Shown: positions 12,401-23,939, numbered from the stretch's first letter. The stretch is 64,000 nt of DNA from Oxyruncus cristatus (GCA_013399855.1 VXAY01005673.1:1-64000); one strand, 5' to 3'. Translations and numbers: made by a program. Notes: a model not told the origin generated them from the letters alone.

Positions 12401-14219
12401 CCTGAAGAAAAATTAGAATTAGTTGTGTTCTGAAAGATGTACATAGTCAGGAGTAAGATGAGTCCAGGATTCATCTCTGGAGATTTTTATGCCACCCATA
12501 ATAACATCACTTTTGAGAACTTTCAACAGGACATTGGGCAACTTGTCACTGTCTGAAGGCTACAGTACAAGGGTTTCACTGCAGGTGGGACCACTCTTCA
12601 TCTGTATGGATTCATCTACCAAACCCACAATGGTATGTGGAAGGAATCTTCAAAAACTGTGCACACCCCAAATTCAACACAAGCATTTGGTTTTCACAGA
12701 GAATTATTTGGTACTAGCTTATGGAATCTTGCAGCTTTCAGGATCCCATGGTGAAACCATGCTAAGCCACCTTCATGCAGGGTGCAGACATAGGACGCAG
12801 AGGTCCCTGTGCTCTACTGGACACTGCCTGAAAGCAGAAGGTGATCTTCACAGTAGGGATGAAGGAGGCTTGGGTACATTTCTCAGGGGATCTGCATACC
12901 ACTTTTCTGGCTGCTGCCATACACAGTTAGGAAGCCAGCTGCTGCTTGCACCCACATCTCCTCGGTCACTGACTCAGGCTTGCTGTAAGTGATAAGCAAG
13001 GTGGATGGTGTATCTTTCCAACCTGGTGTGATTCCTTCTGGCAGATGATATGACAGAGGGATGGCTCACAGTGACAGATATTTACTCCCCAGGTGTGGCT
13101 CTCTGAACACCACCTCCTCCAAGGCAGGCAGATCACGGGGCTGTGCAGGGTTTCCAGACAGAGTCCATAGGGCATAGGTGAACAGGCGCGAGGCTCTTCA
13201 CACATCTTTGATAGTGTTGTAGGCACGCTGGGGCATGTGGCGGGGACATGCTGGTCTGCCTGGCAGCTGGTGGCATGCCACTGGGGCACAGGGTTCCCCA
13301 GTGGTGTTGATGTTTGAGGAGTGCTGTGGGCATCATATTCCCTGAATGCAACAGCTTGCCCTAATGCTTGGGAATATTCCTGATGATGAAGTCACAGGGC
13401 CACGTGTGATCTCGACAAACATACAGTCACAAACATACAATCCAGGGCCAGGCTGTGCAAGCATTCAGTGCATAAGGCATTTTGTCCTGGGATATCTGTC
13501 ATCGCTTGACAAGTTAGATGTATTTGAGTTTCTGGTGAACTTATGTTCACATGAAAGAATAAAAAGACTTATTGGATTGTACACAGCACATAAGAACGTA
13601 ACGATGGCCTCATTGGGTTGTACCCAAATGTTCACCTTAACATTCATCTAAGTCTAGGTGTGGGAACCCAGGAGGTTGGGCGGGTTGTAGTGGAGGGGGA
13701 TGGGGAGCGAGAAAGGATGAGACCGAGACATCAGGGGACATGTGCCCTGGCCACTGAGTGTGAGAACACTTGGGATGCTCAGCCCAAGGGTGCCATGTGC
13801 TGGTGGTGTATGGATGAGGAGCCTGCATGTGGCGAGGTGTCTTCTTCACACACTGCAGCCCTCCATGAACACGCACCAGTTTCAAAGCACCACGTAGCCA
13901 CTGGCTTAGGTAGGAAAGAATAGTAGCTACCAGGAGGCCAAGGACCTTGGGTAACTCAGGAGCACGCACGTTTCATTATTGCTGGGTTGGCTTGGCACTG
14001 GGAAGAAATTTATAACTGACAGCAGGTTTGCCAGAGCAGTTAACAGAGCAGTGTAACAATAGGAATAAGCATTTCAAATATTTGATTTTACCTTGTAATT
14101 CCTTGCAGGCTGCTCCCAGTTAAGAAGAGGAATTTTGTCAAGCCTAAAGCGACTTTGATATGGTAGATAAATTCTCAGATCTTGGTGTTGAAATGTTTGC
14201 CTCTCTGTTTCCCCCAACC
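6404..14219. other. Non-coding unique sequence, no gene seen
   Basis: Open frames here are all under 170 codons; the longest is 12489-12992 (plus, 167 codons), with no signal peptide, membrane segment or family motif. A poly(A) run lies at about 6985-6996. A G-rich patch at 13678-13705 has four G tracts with loops of 1, 10 and 2 bases. The stretch 13100-13300 is slightly CpG-richer but not an island. I looked downstream of 6403 for a cysteine-rich exon to join the 6261 frame and did not find a convincing one. Confidence 0.5.
13415..13439. repeat. 14-bp tandem duplication, about 1.8 copies
   Basis: The word acaaacatacagtc is followed directly by acaaacataca. It is a small slippage duplication with no apparent function. 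Confidence 0.8.
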
Positions 14220-14264
14220 AAAAAAAAAAAAAAAAGTTGTTTGTTTGTTTTTTGTTTTTTTTAA
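14220..14264. repeat. Poly(A) run followed by (GTTT)n-like T-rich tract
   Basis: About 16 A residues are followed by gttgtttgtttgtttttt-type sequence to about 14264. The A-to-T switch makes a short weak hairpin. The tract lies about 470 bp from the CR1 copy and is not its tail, since CR1 ends in short octamer-type repeats rather than poly(A). Confidence 0.8.
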
Positions 14265-14730
14265 GTGGCATGTGTGGACTGTAGAAAGCTTGAGGAGGGA
14301 ATGATTCTTGTATCATCTAAAAGTAGCCCCTGGATCCAGGGCATGAAAAGTTAACGAGGATAGAAGTTCCTCTTGTTTTAAAAGCTACAATTTTATAAGA
14401 GCAGTTTATCAATGGTAAAATCAGTCCCATGTGATGCTTCAGATATTTCATCCAGACATTTATTGGCAACAGTGCTGGTGTCCTGATGTCACAAATCTGT
14501 CTTGGTTGCTGAAGCTAACTGCAGTCTGATTTGCTCTGCTGCTATCCTGATGACTAAGTGGCCTGCAGAGTTCCCACTCCAGTAAGGTATTTTGACAGAC
14601 TTAACCTGTCAGCCTGATTTACAAAGGTGCTTTTGAGTACATTCATGTGTCATGGTTGTTTGCCACAACAGAGGACTGGATGCAAAAGGGTCTTTCCACT
14701 GCTTTGCTGTGCTCTCTGATACCCAGATTT
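14265..14730. other. Non-coding flank of the CR1 copy
   Basis: No open frame of interest. At 14640-14730 the sequence adjoins the CR1 homology but I cannot match it to the CR1 3' end; it could be a diverged remnant of that end or unrelated flank. Confidence 0.45.
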
Positions 14731-15830
14731 CCAGGGATGGTGACTGGGTGATGCTTGACAACCCTTTTGGTGAAGAAATTTTTCCTACTATCCAATCTAA
14801 ACCTCCCCTGCCACAACTGGATGTTGTTTCCTCTCATCATGTCACTTGTTACCTGGGAGAAAAGGCTGAGCCCCACCTGGCTACATTTCAGGTACCTGTA
14901 GGGAGCAATAAAATCCTCCCTGAACCTCCTTTTCTCCAGACTAAACAATCCCAGATCTCTCAGTTACTCCTTAAAAGACTTATACTCCAGACCCTTCACC
15001 AGCTCCATTGTCTGCTTCTGGACATGCTCCAGCACCTCAATGTCCTTCTTGTAGTGAGTGCCCCAAAACTAAGCACAGGATTTGAGGTGCAGCCTCACCA
15101 GTGCCAAGTACTGGGAGATGATCACTGCCCCGGCCACATTACTTCTGATACAGGCCAGGATGTCACTGGCCTTCTTGGCCACCTGGACACACTCCAGGCT
15201 CATGTTCAGCTGCTGTTGACCAGCACCCAGGTCCGCTTCCTCTGGGCATCTTTCCAGCCACTCTGCCCCCTGCCTATAGCACTGCAAGGGGTTGTTGTGA
15301 CCCAAATTCAGGACCTGGCTCTTGGCCTTGTTGAACCTCATACAATTGGCCTCAGCTCATTAATCCAGCCTGTCCAGATCCCTCTGCAGGCCTTTCCTAC
15401 CCTCCAGCAGATTGACACTGCCAGCCAACTTAAGTGGGAACTTATTGAGGGTGCCCTCAATCCCTTCTTCCAGATAATCAATAAAGATATTAAATAGGAC
15501 TAGCCCCAACACTGAGCCCTGGGGAACACCACTTGTGACCAGTCACTAGCTGGATGCCACTCCATTCACAACCACTCTCTGAGCGGGCCATTCAGTCAGA
15601 TTTTTACCCAGTGCACTCATCCAAACTATAAACAGCCAGCTTCCTCAGGAGAATGCTGCAGGAAGCAGTGTAAAAGACTTTAGTAAAGCCCAGGGAGATA
15701 TATCCACCACCTTTCCCTCATCCAGTGAGTGGATCGCCCTGTCACAGAAGGAGATCAGGATGGTCAAGCAGGACCTGCCTTTCATAAAGCCATGCCAGCT
15801 GGGCCTGATCCCCTGGTTGCCCTGTGATGC
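14731..15830 (-). mobile_element. CR1 LINE fragment, 5' truncated, 3' end missing or decayed
   Basis: Read on the minus strand, this matches the 3' half of avian CR1 retrotransposons over about 1.1 kb, from within the reverse-transcriptase region of ORF2 to near its C-terminus. Diagnostic plus-strand words include gaagaaatttttcctacta, ctccagactaaacaatccca, tcaatgtccttcttgtagtg, ggccttcttggccacctgg and gagccctggggaacaccac. CR1 elements are non-LTR retrotransposons copied by target-primed reverse transcription, which explains the 5' truncation at 15830. Unusually, the terminal 3' part and its octamer repeat are not recognisable beyond about 14731, and roughly 30 bp of the consensus are missing near 14745. 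Many substitutions and small indels show that this is an old copy. No target-site duplication is apparent. Confidence 0.93.
14731..15830 (-). pseudogene. Decayed CR1 ORF2 reverse-transcriptase remnant
   Basis: The minus strand still spells recognisable CR1 ORF2 protein in broken frames. The segment encoded by about 15341-15069 starts MRFNKAKSQVLNLGHNNP and continues through an LNMS and a VAKKASDILACIRS block. The segment at about 14948-14740 contains [20 protein letters not shown] and [19 protein letters not shown], typical of the region after the polymerase domain. The catalytic FADD block of the reverse transcriptase should fall near 15433, but the bases between the conserved K-F and K-L positions are replaced and about six are lost, so the acidic pair is gone. 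Frameshifts separate the pieces. The copy cannot encode active enzyme. Confidence 0.85.
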
Positions 15831-18323
15831 TTCCAGTCCTACAGAAGTTCAGTCCTATTCTCTGCAGGCAAAAAAATCCATGCAGACCTCTATCATTTCA
15901 GAAAGATAGAGAGAAAAAGTTTCTTCTCAAAGCTGACAGGACTTCTGCTCATGGCTGTGTAGCCAGCTAGAATCTACTTTTGGAAACAAGTGGTGTGGAG
16001 AGGAGATGTCATTGCCTTTGATGGCAGACCTAAAGGCAAGGGGAGCTGGCCTGGAGGTGATAGAGGCCTGCAGAATCTGTCATTGCTTGCCTCTGAGAAG
16101 ATGAAGGTTGCAGTGGTGCCTGTTCCCTCACTCCTATGCCCAAGAACCTCCCAGTCAAAAGAGTTGTTACTAAACTTTCACCCCAACAGAATGAACAGTG
16201 CACACTGATCATGGTAAATGGGGTCTGACCTGCTGCTTACTTGGCATTTTATCTGCTGTTGTAAAACAGTAAAAAGTTGACTGAAAGTAAAAAAGACCCA
16301 TATTCTGCAAGTCCCCCAGGCAGGTGTCCAGTTTTCTGGGGCAGGGACAGATGCGGAGAAGCAAGGCAAGAATACATGTTGACATCCCTTCTTGAGACTC
16401 GTGTCAAGGGTAGCACTAGCAGCATATTCTACCTCAAGCAGGCAAAGACAAGTGGAAGTGGGTGGTTACATGTCATTGCCTTCCTCTTCCCCACTTCACT
16501 TTCCTGGCCAGTTGTACGTATCAAGGCACCTCCTTTTGAAGAAAGAGTAGCCATCACAGCAACAAGGCCATAACCTCCTCCAGCATTAGCCTGGGTCCCC
16601 ATTCTGTCTGAAAGCCTGACCGACCTCCTTTTTTGGTCCATGGAATAATAAAGAACAGGAGTAAGGAGAAGAGTCTTCCTCCTTGGTTGAGATGGTGAAA
16701 GGCAAAAGGCTGCCCTTCTCAGAGTTGCTGAAAAATTGCAGCCTTATTCTGCTCTCCACCATTGTAATTTCTGCATCAGTGTGATTCTCTTGACTTCAGT
16801 GGCACCCTGGATGGGAACAGCCTTCTTGTCAGCAAGGCAAAACCCTTTTAGCTTGTGAAAACACCAATGGAAATGTGCTGTGGTTTTACCAGAAAATAAT
16901 TTGGAATGGTTTCCCCATGTTATGGATAGTCTCCAGACACTGTGATCGCAGTGGCCTCAGGCCTGTTTGCTGAGTGGAAGGATAACCCCAGCCCTCCTTT
17001 ACTTCCATTCTCTATGGGATTTTCCCAGCTCATCTGCCATGATGGGGATTCTGCCCTTGCTTTTATTGAACTGCACAAAAGGACAACAGATCATGCACAC
17101 AGGAGAAGTCAGGAGAGGAACAAAGAAGTCTTCATGGATGCTGTTTGAAATTCCCAGGATGCCAGCTGGGTCTCCTCAGGCTGGAACATGACAAACCAAT
17201 ACAATGCCTGAAGTGTGAGATGTCACAGTCCACCTCACAACCAGCCTGTCATCCTGGGAGGGCGGGGGTGGGAAGTAGAAGGGTGCACTCATCTCTCAAC
17301 AGTGCTGCTGACAGGCTGGAATAAGCCCCAGGGAATGACTCTGGAACTCTACCAGTGACCTGAGAATTTGGATCAGCACAGCAGGAGAGGCAAACAGAGA
17401 GAGAGGTTGCTAATATAAGGGCTTCAAATATGTGACAGGGTCAACAAGTCACATAAAACCCTCATATTTGTTAATGAATATTTCTAAAAAAGGGACTCAC
17501 AGAGAATCAGGAGGTCCAGAAGACTTTTCTTCAGGAAATGCTCTGCCTGGGTCCTTCTGTAAGCCTGTTATAGAGGGCACCTAGAGCAGTAATGCATAGA
17601 CTGTACTCTAACAGCGTCAGGTGATGATGGGGTAAGGAGGGGCCAGGGTCCTCGGTGGGGATTTCAGAGCCAGACGTTTGCCACGAGCTTCAGTGAACAG
17701 TGTCACTTTTCCAGGCTTTCTAGGTTTAGTATTTGCTTTTGTGCGGAGTGCATGGCATGACAAGCACATGCACCTGCTTCTGACAGTTATTCTTGATACC
17801 AGGTTGTGCTATATGCTGCTGCTGCTTCTTTTATCTCTCTTCATCCTCTGCTACAGGTTTCCATGGCAGGATTTAAAAGCTTGAGAGAGCAGAGGCTGCC
17901 TTGGCTACTTTTCCATTCAAGACATGTTAGGAAAGACCCCTCAGGACGATGATGGTCATGACTTTTTATCAACACCAATCATTAATTCAAGGGTCCCAGC
18001 AATTTCTCCATTTCCTTCGCAATTCCAAACGCTATCTTCACCTAAATCAAGCCCTGTGCTGCTTTTCAGCCCTGCTTGGTTTCATTCTGCTGCTGCCAGT
18101 ACTGCCTGACTCCTGGCAGTCAGGGCAGCTGAAGGAGTTAAAGCAGCCAGCTGGCCAGGAGAATTCAGACATGCAAGAGCTGTCTAAACACACGTAGCAA
18201 GTCGGCTGGCTGGCACATGACCCACTGAACAGATCAAACAATGCTGCTAGGAGCCAAGAACAATTTCCAGTACCTGCTGCAGCGTCCATATCTTCCCTGG
18301 TCCGTCCCCCCTTCCCCCTCCCC
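15831..18323. other. Non-coding unique sequence, no gene seen
   Basis: Open frames stay below 100 codons. A frame at 17678-17884 (plus) ends in a hydrophobic Leu-rich stretch, but that comes from a ctgctgctt-type low-complexity run and is not good evidence for a membrane protein. The notable local feature is the G-quadruplex motif at 17256-17272. Confidence 0.55.
17256..17272 (+). other. Short-loop G-quadruplex motif
   Basis: The bases gggagggcgggggtggg contain four G tracts of at least three, separated by loops of only one base (A, C, T). Single-base loops favour a very stable parallel quadruplex. The same bases include gggcgggg, an Sp1/KLF GC-box core. No CpG island or first exon is visible around it, so a promoter role is not supported by context. 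Confidence 0.75.
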
Positions 18324-18412
18324 NNNNNNNNNNNNNNNNNNNNNNNNNNNNNNNNNNNNNNNNNNNNNNNNNNNNNNNNNNNNNNNNNNNNNNNNNNNNN
18401 NNNNNNNNNNNN
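18324..18412. other. Assembly gap (89 N) inside a C-rich tract
   Basis: Eighty-nine N characters mark unknown sequence. Immediately left are C runs at 18306-18311, 18314-18318 and 18320-18323; immediately right are C runs at 18413-18417 and 18419-18422. The missing bases are therefore probably a longer C-rich, G-quadruplex-prone repeat that resisted sequencing. Gap length may be nominal. Any open frame crossing the gap is meaningless. Confidence 0.95.
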
Positions 18413-18663
18413 CCCCCACCCCTTTTATGGCCAAGTCAAAGTCATATCCTCCAACGTTACTGAAGTGACACGCACCTGGTTCTGAGCACATGCACCTCAC
18501 AAGGTGACAGCTGCCTGTGCTTAGGCAAAGTTTTTGCCATTTATGTCTATGACAGCATTCAAGTCAACAGATTACTTGGTGTGAGCACATGTGCATCTAC
18601 TGGAACAAAAATGCCAGAGCCACAGGGCAGTAAAACAGTGCTTCATCTTGCAGTGGATATATA

Positions 18664-18692
18664 CCCTCTTCCCTTCCCTCCTCTCCCCTCCC
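18664..18692 (-). other. G-quadruplex motif on the minus strand
   Basis: Five C runs of 3-4 bases (18664, 18671, 18676, 18685 and 18690) give G tracts on the opposite strand with loops of 1-6 bases. The motif lies about 250 bp from the gap-flanking C-rich tract, so the neighbourhood is locally enriched in such tracts. Confidence 0.6.
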
Positions 18693-20029
18693 TACCATAC
18701 TGAGAAGATTTGAGCTAGTTCTGTGGAGGGATCCTTACATCCCCTTCATCACCCTGTTTCTGAATGCCTGAGCAGCATGAGGACATGTATACTTGTTGTC
18801 AGAGGAAAGGTGGAATGCTTTTCTGTGCTGAAGTTTGCGGGGGATTATTTTTCCTTTCACTTTTAATTAGTATCTTTGAAGGATTAAAAAGATCCTCTGT
18901 AGAAATTTCCTCATGCTTGGAGTAGAAAGACATGTGGTGTCTTCTTGGAGAAGCTCATTGCACATACAAGCCTACATCTGTTCCAGCCAGCTGGAGGAAA
19001 ATTCCTCTTGCAGTTGAGACTTCCCAAATGATGGAGAAGTCAAGCTATGATGTTCATCTCAAGTGGTAACTGGTCCTTCAGTTATCCTGGCATTTGCAGT
19101 GGGACACTTGGAAGTTAATGACCCTGACCTTTAACTTATCTGGGTATAGTGTGGGAGTCCAAGAAAGAAAGGCAGATGTTTCAGTTGTCCTGGGGACAGC
19201 CTATCCTGTGGTAGCTCTACACTGCAAGGAGCTCTTAATGCTTTGAAGGTTTTACGCATTGCCACATTGCATAGGTTTGGTCACTGCATAATCAACTCAC
19301 AGTGACAAAGAAGACAGTGCAAGGTCTCACAGTACACCCTGTTGTAAGAGCTGGTTCTGCTGTCTGTAAGGTGTTTGCAACTCTGCATAGCCCAATGTCA
19401 CTGCACACTTTGTTCTCCAAAGATAGTGGAAACATTTTCAGTGATTTTTTGATAAAGTTCTAAGCTAAGTGGAACCTTATAGCTACCCTTTGTAGTAGTT
19501 AGGAGTTCCTCCTTTTCCCTTCTCAGAGACAAGGTACAGTGACATTGGGAAGGAAACCCTGCTGGGACTGAAGACCATTCTGAAAGGCAATGGGCCACAG
19601 GCTAAATTCTGCCCTTAGCTGCCTGCTTTGCTTGTTGCCACATATGGAAAATGGGAAAAACACAAATTGGTCATTTGTGCATCGCTATCCTCTGCTTGAC
19701 CCTTCGAGTCTGGTTCTGGCAGTGTGATGGGTGAAACTGGAGAAGCAGCATCAGGTTGCACGAGGGATTTCGACCATGGCCAGAGGTAGTTGCTGGGATG
19801 CACGGGGCAGCTCCACCTGTCTTGGTGTTGCTGAAGTCAATGGGATTTTGGCCATAGTCTTCAAAGGGGCTAGAATTTCACTGCGCATGCCTAAGAAAGC
19901 ACTGTATCATACAGTTGTGTTGTGTGCCATGACATTTACTGCTGGTGAAACCAACATGTCCCCGGTCTCACTTGGCTCCTTGCCTCTATAGCTCTTCACC
20001 TGTGGTTTTCCCCCTCACCTACTCTCTTG

Positions 20030-20049
20030 TATCTATCTACCTATCTATC
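20030..20049. repeat. Short (TATC)n-like microsatellite
   Basis: About five tatc/tacc units, with one interruption. It is the same motif as the long array at 23.8 kb but too short to be strongly unstable. Confidence 0.75.
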
Positions 20050-20525
20050 CTTTCTTATATTTCTGTCTGATTGCTGCTTGCTATCCTCCCTCACTGTCTT
20101 CTCAGCTTGCTCTCTCGTTTACTCTTCAAGGAATGTGCCCACAAGAGGTATTTTTATTTGGCAGCCTGACTAAGCTTTCTGTTTTGGCTGCAGGTAGTGA
20201 GATGAGCAGCCAGTGGAGCTGACATCTCCCGTGTTGTGTTTTTAGCTCCTTCCATCCGATAGAGAATGACCTCATTGGCTGACTGTGTTGAGGAGGTCTG
20301 GTTGCAAGGGCAAAAACGTTGAAGTTAACCTTGAAAGATGCAACAGAATGCCTCACATATGTTTTTAGGATGTTTTTCTGTAATGTGAGGGTTCATAGGG
20401 ATTCAGGAATTAGTTCAATACAGATAGTGTGCAAAGAAAAAGAGCAATCCAGATACTGTGGAATCAAAAGATTTTCTCTCTAGGACTTTAGCAACAGGAA
20501 GAAGCTGCCAAAGCGGCCTGATCAG

Positions 20526-20560
20526 CTCCTGATGTGGGAGTTCCTGATGTGGGAGCTCCT
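20526..20560. repeat. 15-bp tandem duplication, about 2.3 copies
   Basis: The unit ctcctgatgtgggag is repeated with a single c/t change, followed by the start of a third copy (ctcct). It is a local slippage product. Confidence 0.8.
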
Positions 20561-21398
20561 CCAATGTCCTCCTTGGAACAAGTTGTTCTCTGACCAGCTA
20601 GAGGTTATATGAGGTGCTCTATGGCTTTTCCCTCTTCCATTAAAGAAAGTGGAGATGTCATGTGTAAGGTGTACAACTGAGATGCTGTTCTGTAGCATCG
20701 TATCAGGTCACAGTGGGCCCCATATAAATCAGGATAACACAGCTCATGATTGCCATGGAGGTGCCGAGCCCTCAGCATAGTGTGCTATGAGCAAGACCAA
20801 TTCATTGTAATCCAAGAAAAATTTAATGTCAACCTGCTGTAAGAAATGTTGGAAAACACTCAAAATGCAGATGTTAAAGTCTCCTCCTGCACTGAGGTTT
20901 GAAAGGGCAACCTGGAAACCTCTGAGAACATTTTCAAGACATACAGTTTATTGCTGCAAAATCAGTGAAGAACTGAGGGAAAACTGGCCTGAGCTGTCAT
21001 GAACCAGGATCCAGGCAGGCCTGAGGAAAGGATTGGATTATATTGCTTCTGTTGAAGGCTCTGAAAGCCTACTCTCTTATCACACAGCATGAGATAGCAT
21101 CAAAACTGGTTGCAAATGCAAAAATCCACCTGGTATTCTTGAGACTTTGCTTTGCCCACTATCCTATCACCCTTCCCAGCTTTCCAACATTTGATTCTGG
21201 GAAGGAGCAGAACTGTGGTAACCAACCTATTATAGTGGCATGATGGGAGAGTGATTTGTGTGTATCTTGGCTAACAAAGGCCCATCTCGCTTTTTGTCAG
21301 CTCATACATCATGCTTTGTGCACACCCATCTGGAGGCGTGAACTCACTTTCCCCTCTCAGTGTGACATGAAGGAAACCGTGATGCTTTTCCAATAAGA

Positions 21399-21412
21399 TG
21401 TGTGTGTGTGTG
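21399..21412. repeat. (TG)7 dinucleotide repeat
   Basis: Seven uninterrupted TG units, followed by tgcatacaca. It is a short microsatellite with weak Z-DNA potential. Confidence 0.9.
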
Positions 21413-23196
21413 CATACACAAAACAGGTTAATTCTGCTCTACACAGGTGCTGTCTAAGGCCGTGCATCCTTGCACGTAGTAACGATGGGGCGAGTGAGGG
21501 TGTGTGCTGAGACAGCCAAACTGCTACGCTCTGACAGCTCCTTTGCATGTGTTAAAATAACATCACCCTTGCTTGTTGTCTCTCCTCTTCCACTCTATCC
21601 CCTCACTCAACAAAATCTAAGGCGAACAAGCTCCAGGTATTAAAATAGCTCCCGTCTAGCTTGTTCAGTCTATTTCAGGAGGCCGGTTCCATCCTGACAC
21701 AGATAGAACACAGAGACGTTGTGGAAACCACAGCCACAAGAGGCCATCAGCCAAACTAAATGCTTTCCCAGCGTTTGCCGAGTGGTTCATTCTCCCCACT
21801 CCCTCCCTCTCTCCTCTCTCCTGGCTTAAAATAACAGTGGGAAGCTGTTTGGCTTTGTTTTGTTGGATTCTTCTACTTGCTGTGCTCAGTCTGGTGGTAT
21901 TGAGAGGGAAAGCTGGAGGCAGTTTTGTGGCATCAGGGACTCTTTGCCTTCTGGGCAAATTTTAGGTGAGACCTTCAAAACCACCAGGGAAATGAGAGCC
22001 CCATAGTTATTTCTGGGATATGTTTTCAAGGATCACACAATCAATTGGTGCTACTGCAATGCTAATGCATGGATTTACCAATTTAGACCATGTATTTTGT
22101 CTCCTAGCTTGCCTTAGATTGACTGAAAAGGCAATGGACCTTTAGAAAGAGATTAGAGCCAATGTGCCTTAGAGGTAGCTAAACCACAATGAAGCAATCT
22201 GCAGGGAAAGACTCGTTTTCTGGTATGACCGTTCTGTTGCTACATTAGGGCTTGGGAGATGGAGATGCACTGCTTCACACCAGCTGAGGGCTTGGCCCAA
22301 AATACCCCTCATCTGGATTACAAGACTGATACTAAAACAATGTGAACAAGACAAAAATGCTAGCTCCCTGGCTCATCTACACCCAGTGTTCCACCTGTCT
22401 CCTTTGGCATCAATGTTTTCTGCATTTTCTGACCCTCAGATTTATAGGTCACCTTCCAGCTCCTGCTTCTCCCCCATGTTATCTGTTGTTTCCTGGAGGA
22501 CAACAAATGACAACAGGCCTATTCCATAAATGGATCAAAATTAGGGGTTTAGTTAATCCTCCATCCTGCAGTCTAAACTACACCAGAGTTAGTTGGTGAA
22601 TATTTCCAAATACCTGTTTTGAATTTGAAGGTGCTCTTAACCCTTAAGAAGAGTCACTTGTGAAAACACAAACTCTCAAATCTTTACAGAAATACTAGTC
22701 TTGTTTTCCCAAGAGATGTCAAATTGTGGGCTTGCAAATTACAGTGGGAAACTGAAAACATGAAGTGAGCCTTGGGACCAGATGGCTCAGTACCAGAAGG
22801 GTTCACAGTCAGCACGGCCTTGAGGATGAACTTTGCTGCTTGGCAAGTGAGCTCCCAGGGCTTGCTCTCAACAGTACTGAGCTCCAAAGTTTAATATCAT
22901 TCTGTCATGCTGCAAATCTTACAACCTGAAATCTTCTCTGTCTCATCCCAGGTGTTTCATTCATTGTAAAGAGGAAATTTTCTTTGGCAGCATTCAGTGA
23001 GCACTTCTGCCTTGGTAAGCAGCAACAGTACACAGATGCAATACTCAACATCAAGCAGCAAAAGTTCCTAAGACTCATTTAAAGGTAGCTGACCCTGTGT
23101 AAGTTATGATTTGCAGGTCAGAGATGTAATTTATTTTACATAATAGCAAATCTCCTCCATAACTTGATAATTCAGCTAGGAAAAGATTACCTTTTT

Positions 23197-23228
23197 TGTT
23201 GTTGTTGTTGTTGTTGTTGTGTGTGTGT
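23197..23228. repeat. (GTT)n passing into (GT)n
   Basis: About eight GTT units are followed by about five GT units, preceded by a T run. The compound microsatellite is likely length-variable. Confidence 0.9.
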
Positions 23229-23797
23229 TTGCTGTTATGCAGCAGGAAAACAGAATAAAAATGAGAATTTCTATTTAATTAAATAGATACTTCAGCATTT
23301 TTTTTATGGCACACATTGAATGTACATTTGAAATACAGAGGGGGGTTTGAATGAAAAAGTGTAAAATGTTTACATCTGTAAATTGCTTTTATTGATGTTT
23401 TTGAGGGAAATTAACTATTTGACTTTTCAAAGTGGCAATGTTCTGAGTCAGTTCATTCATTCTAGCAGAAAATATGACCCAGGCTGAATGGTAGCCCCAT
23501 TTCCAAACCAGAAGATTGTTATATTATGGGAAAGAAATGCAAACACTTGGGAGATATTGCATCACAATATGCAAATGCACTTGAGAGTATTTTCAGCCAG
23601 GTCAACAACATAACATATAGTCAGTTACACTGAGTGATCTGATTTCAAATATACAGTTTTGATTTTCCTAGTAGAAAGCTTTAAGAAAAAAAAGTTCACA
23701 AACAAAACCTGCTGATGTTTGCAGAAAGTCCATTACCCTCAGAAAGAGATTACAGCAGAAAGTACCTGTCTGGATCTATTTTAAGGTAGATAGAGTT
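23229..23797. other. AT-rich non-coding stretch between two microsatellites
   Basis: No open frame. The sequence includes a perfect 16-bp palindrome ctatttaattaaatag at 23271-23286, whose centre (ttaattaa) is a paired homeodomain-type core. The overall look, AT-rich with varied words and few CpG, would suit a conserved non-coding element, but conservation cannot be judged from one sequence. Confidence 0.4.

Positions 23798-23939
<142 letters not shown>

Larger units (their letters stand above)
18413..23190. other. Non-coding unique sequence, no gene seen
   Basis: The region carries only short open frames of up to about 97 codons without motifs. It contains the C-rich tract at 18664-18692 and the small tandem repeats listed separately. 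I see no interspersed repeat I can name. Confidence 0.55.

Noticed and set aside
12489..12992. 167-codon plus-strand frame
   Set aside because: Irregular composition and no recognisable motif; no promoter or splice signals that make it stand out.
14652..15497. 281-codon plus-strand open frame as a gene
   Set aside because: Nearly all of it is the reverse strand of a CR1 ORF2 remnant.
17678..17884. Small membrane protein with a Leu-rich segment
   Set aside because: The hydrophobic run is encoded by ctg/ctt low-complexity DNA, and there is no supporting context.
18234..18500. Open frames spanning the N run
   Set aside because: The reading frame continues only because N codons are treated as open; the true sequence is unknown.
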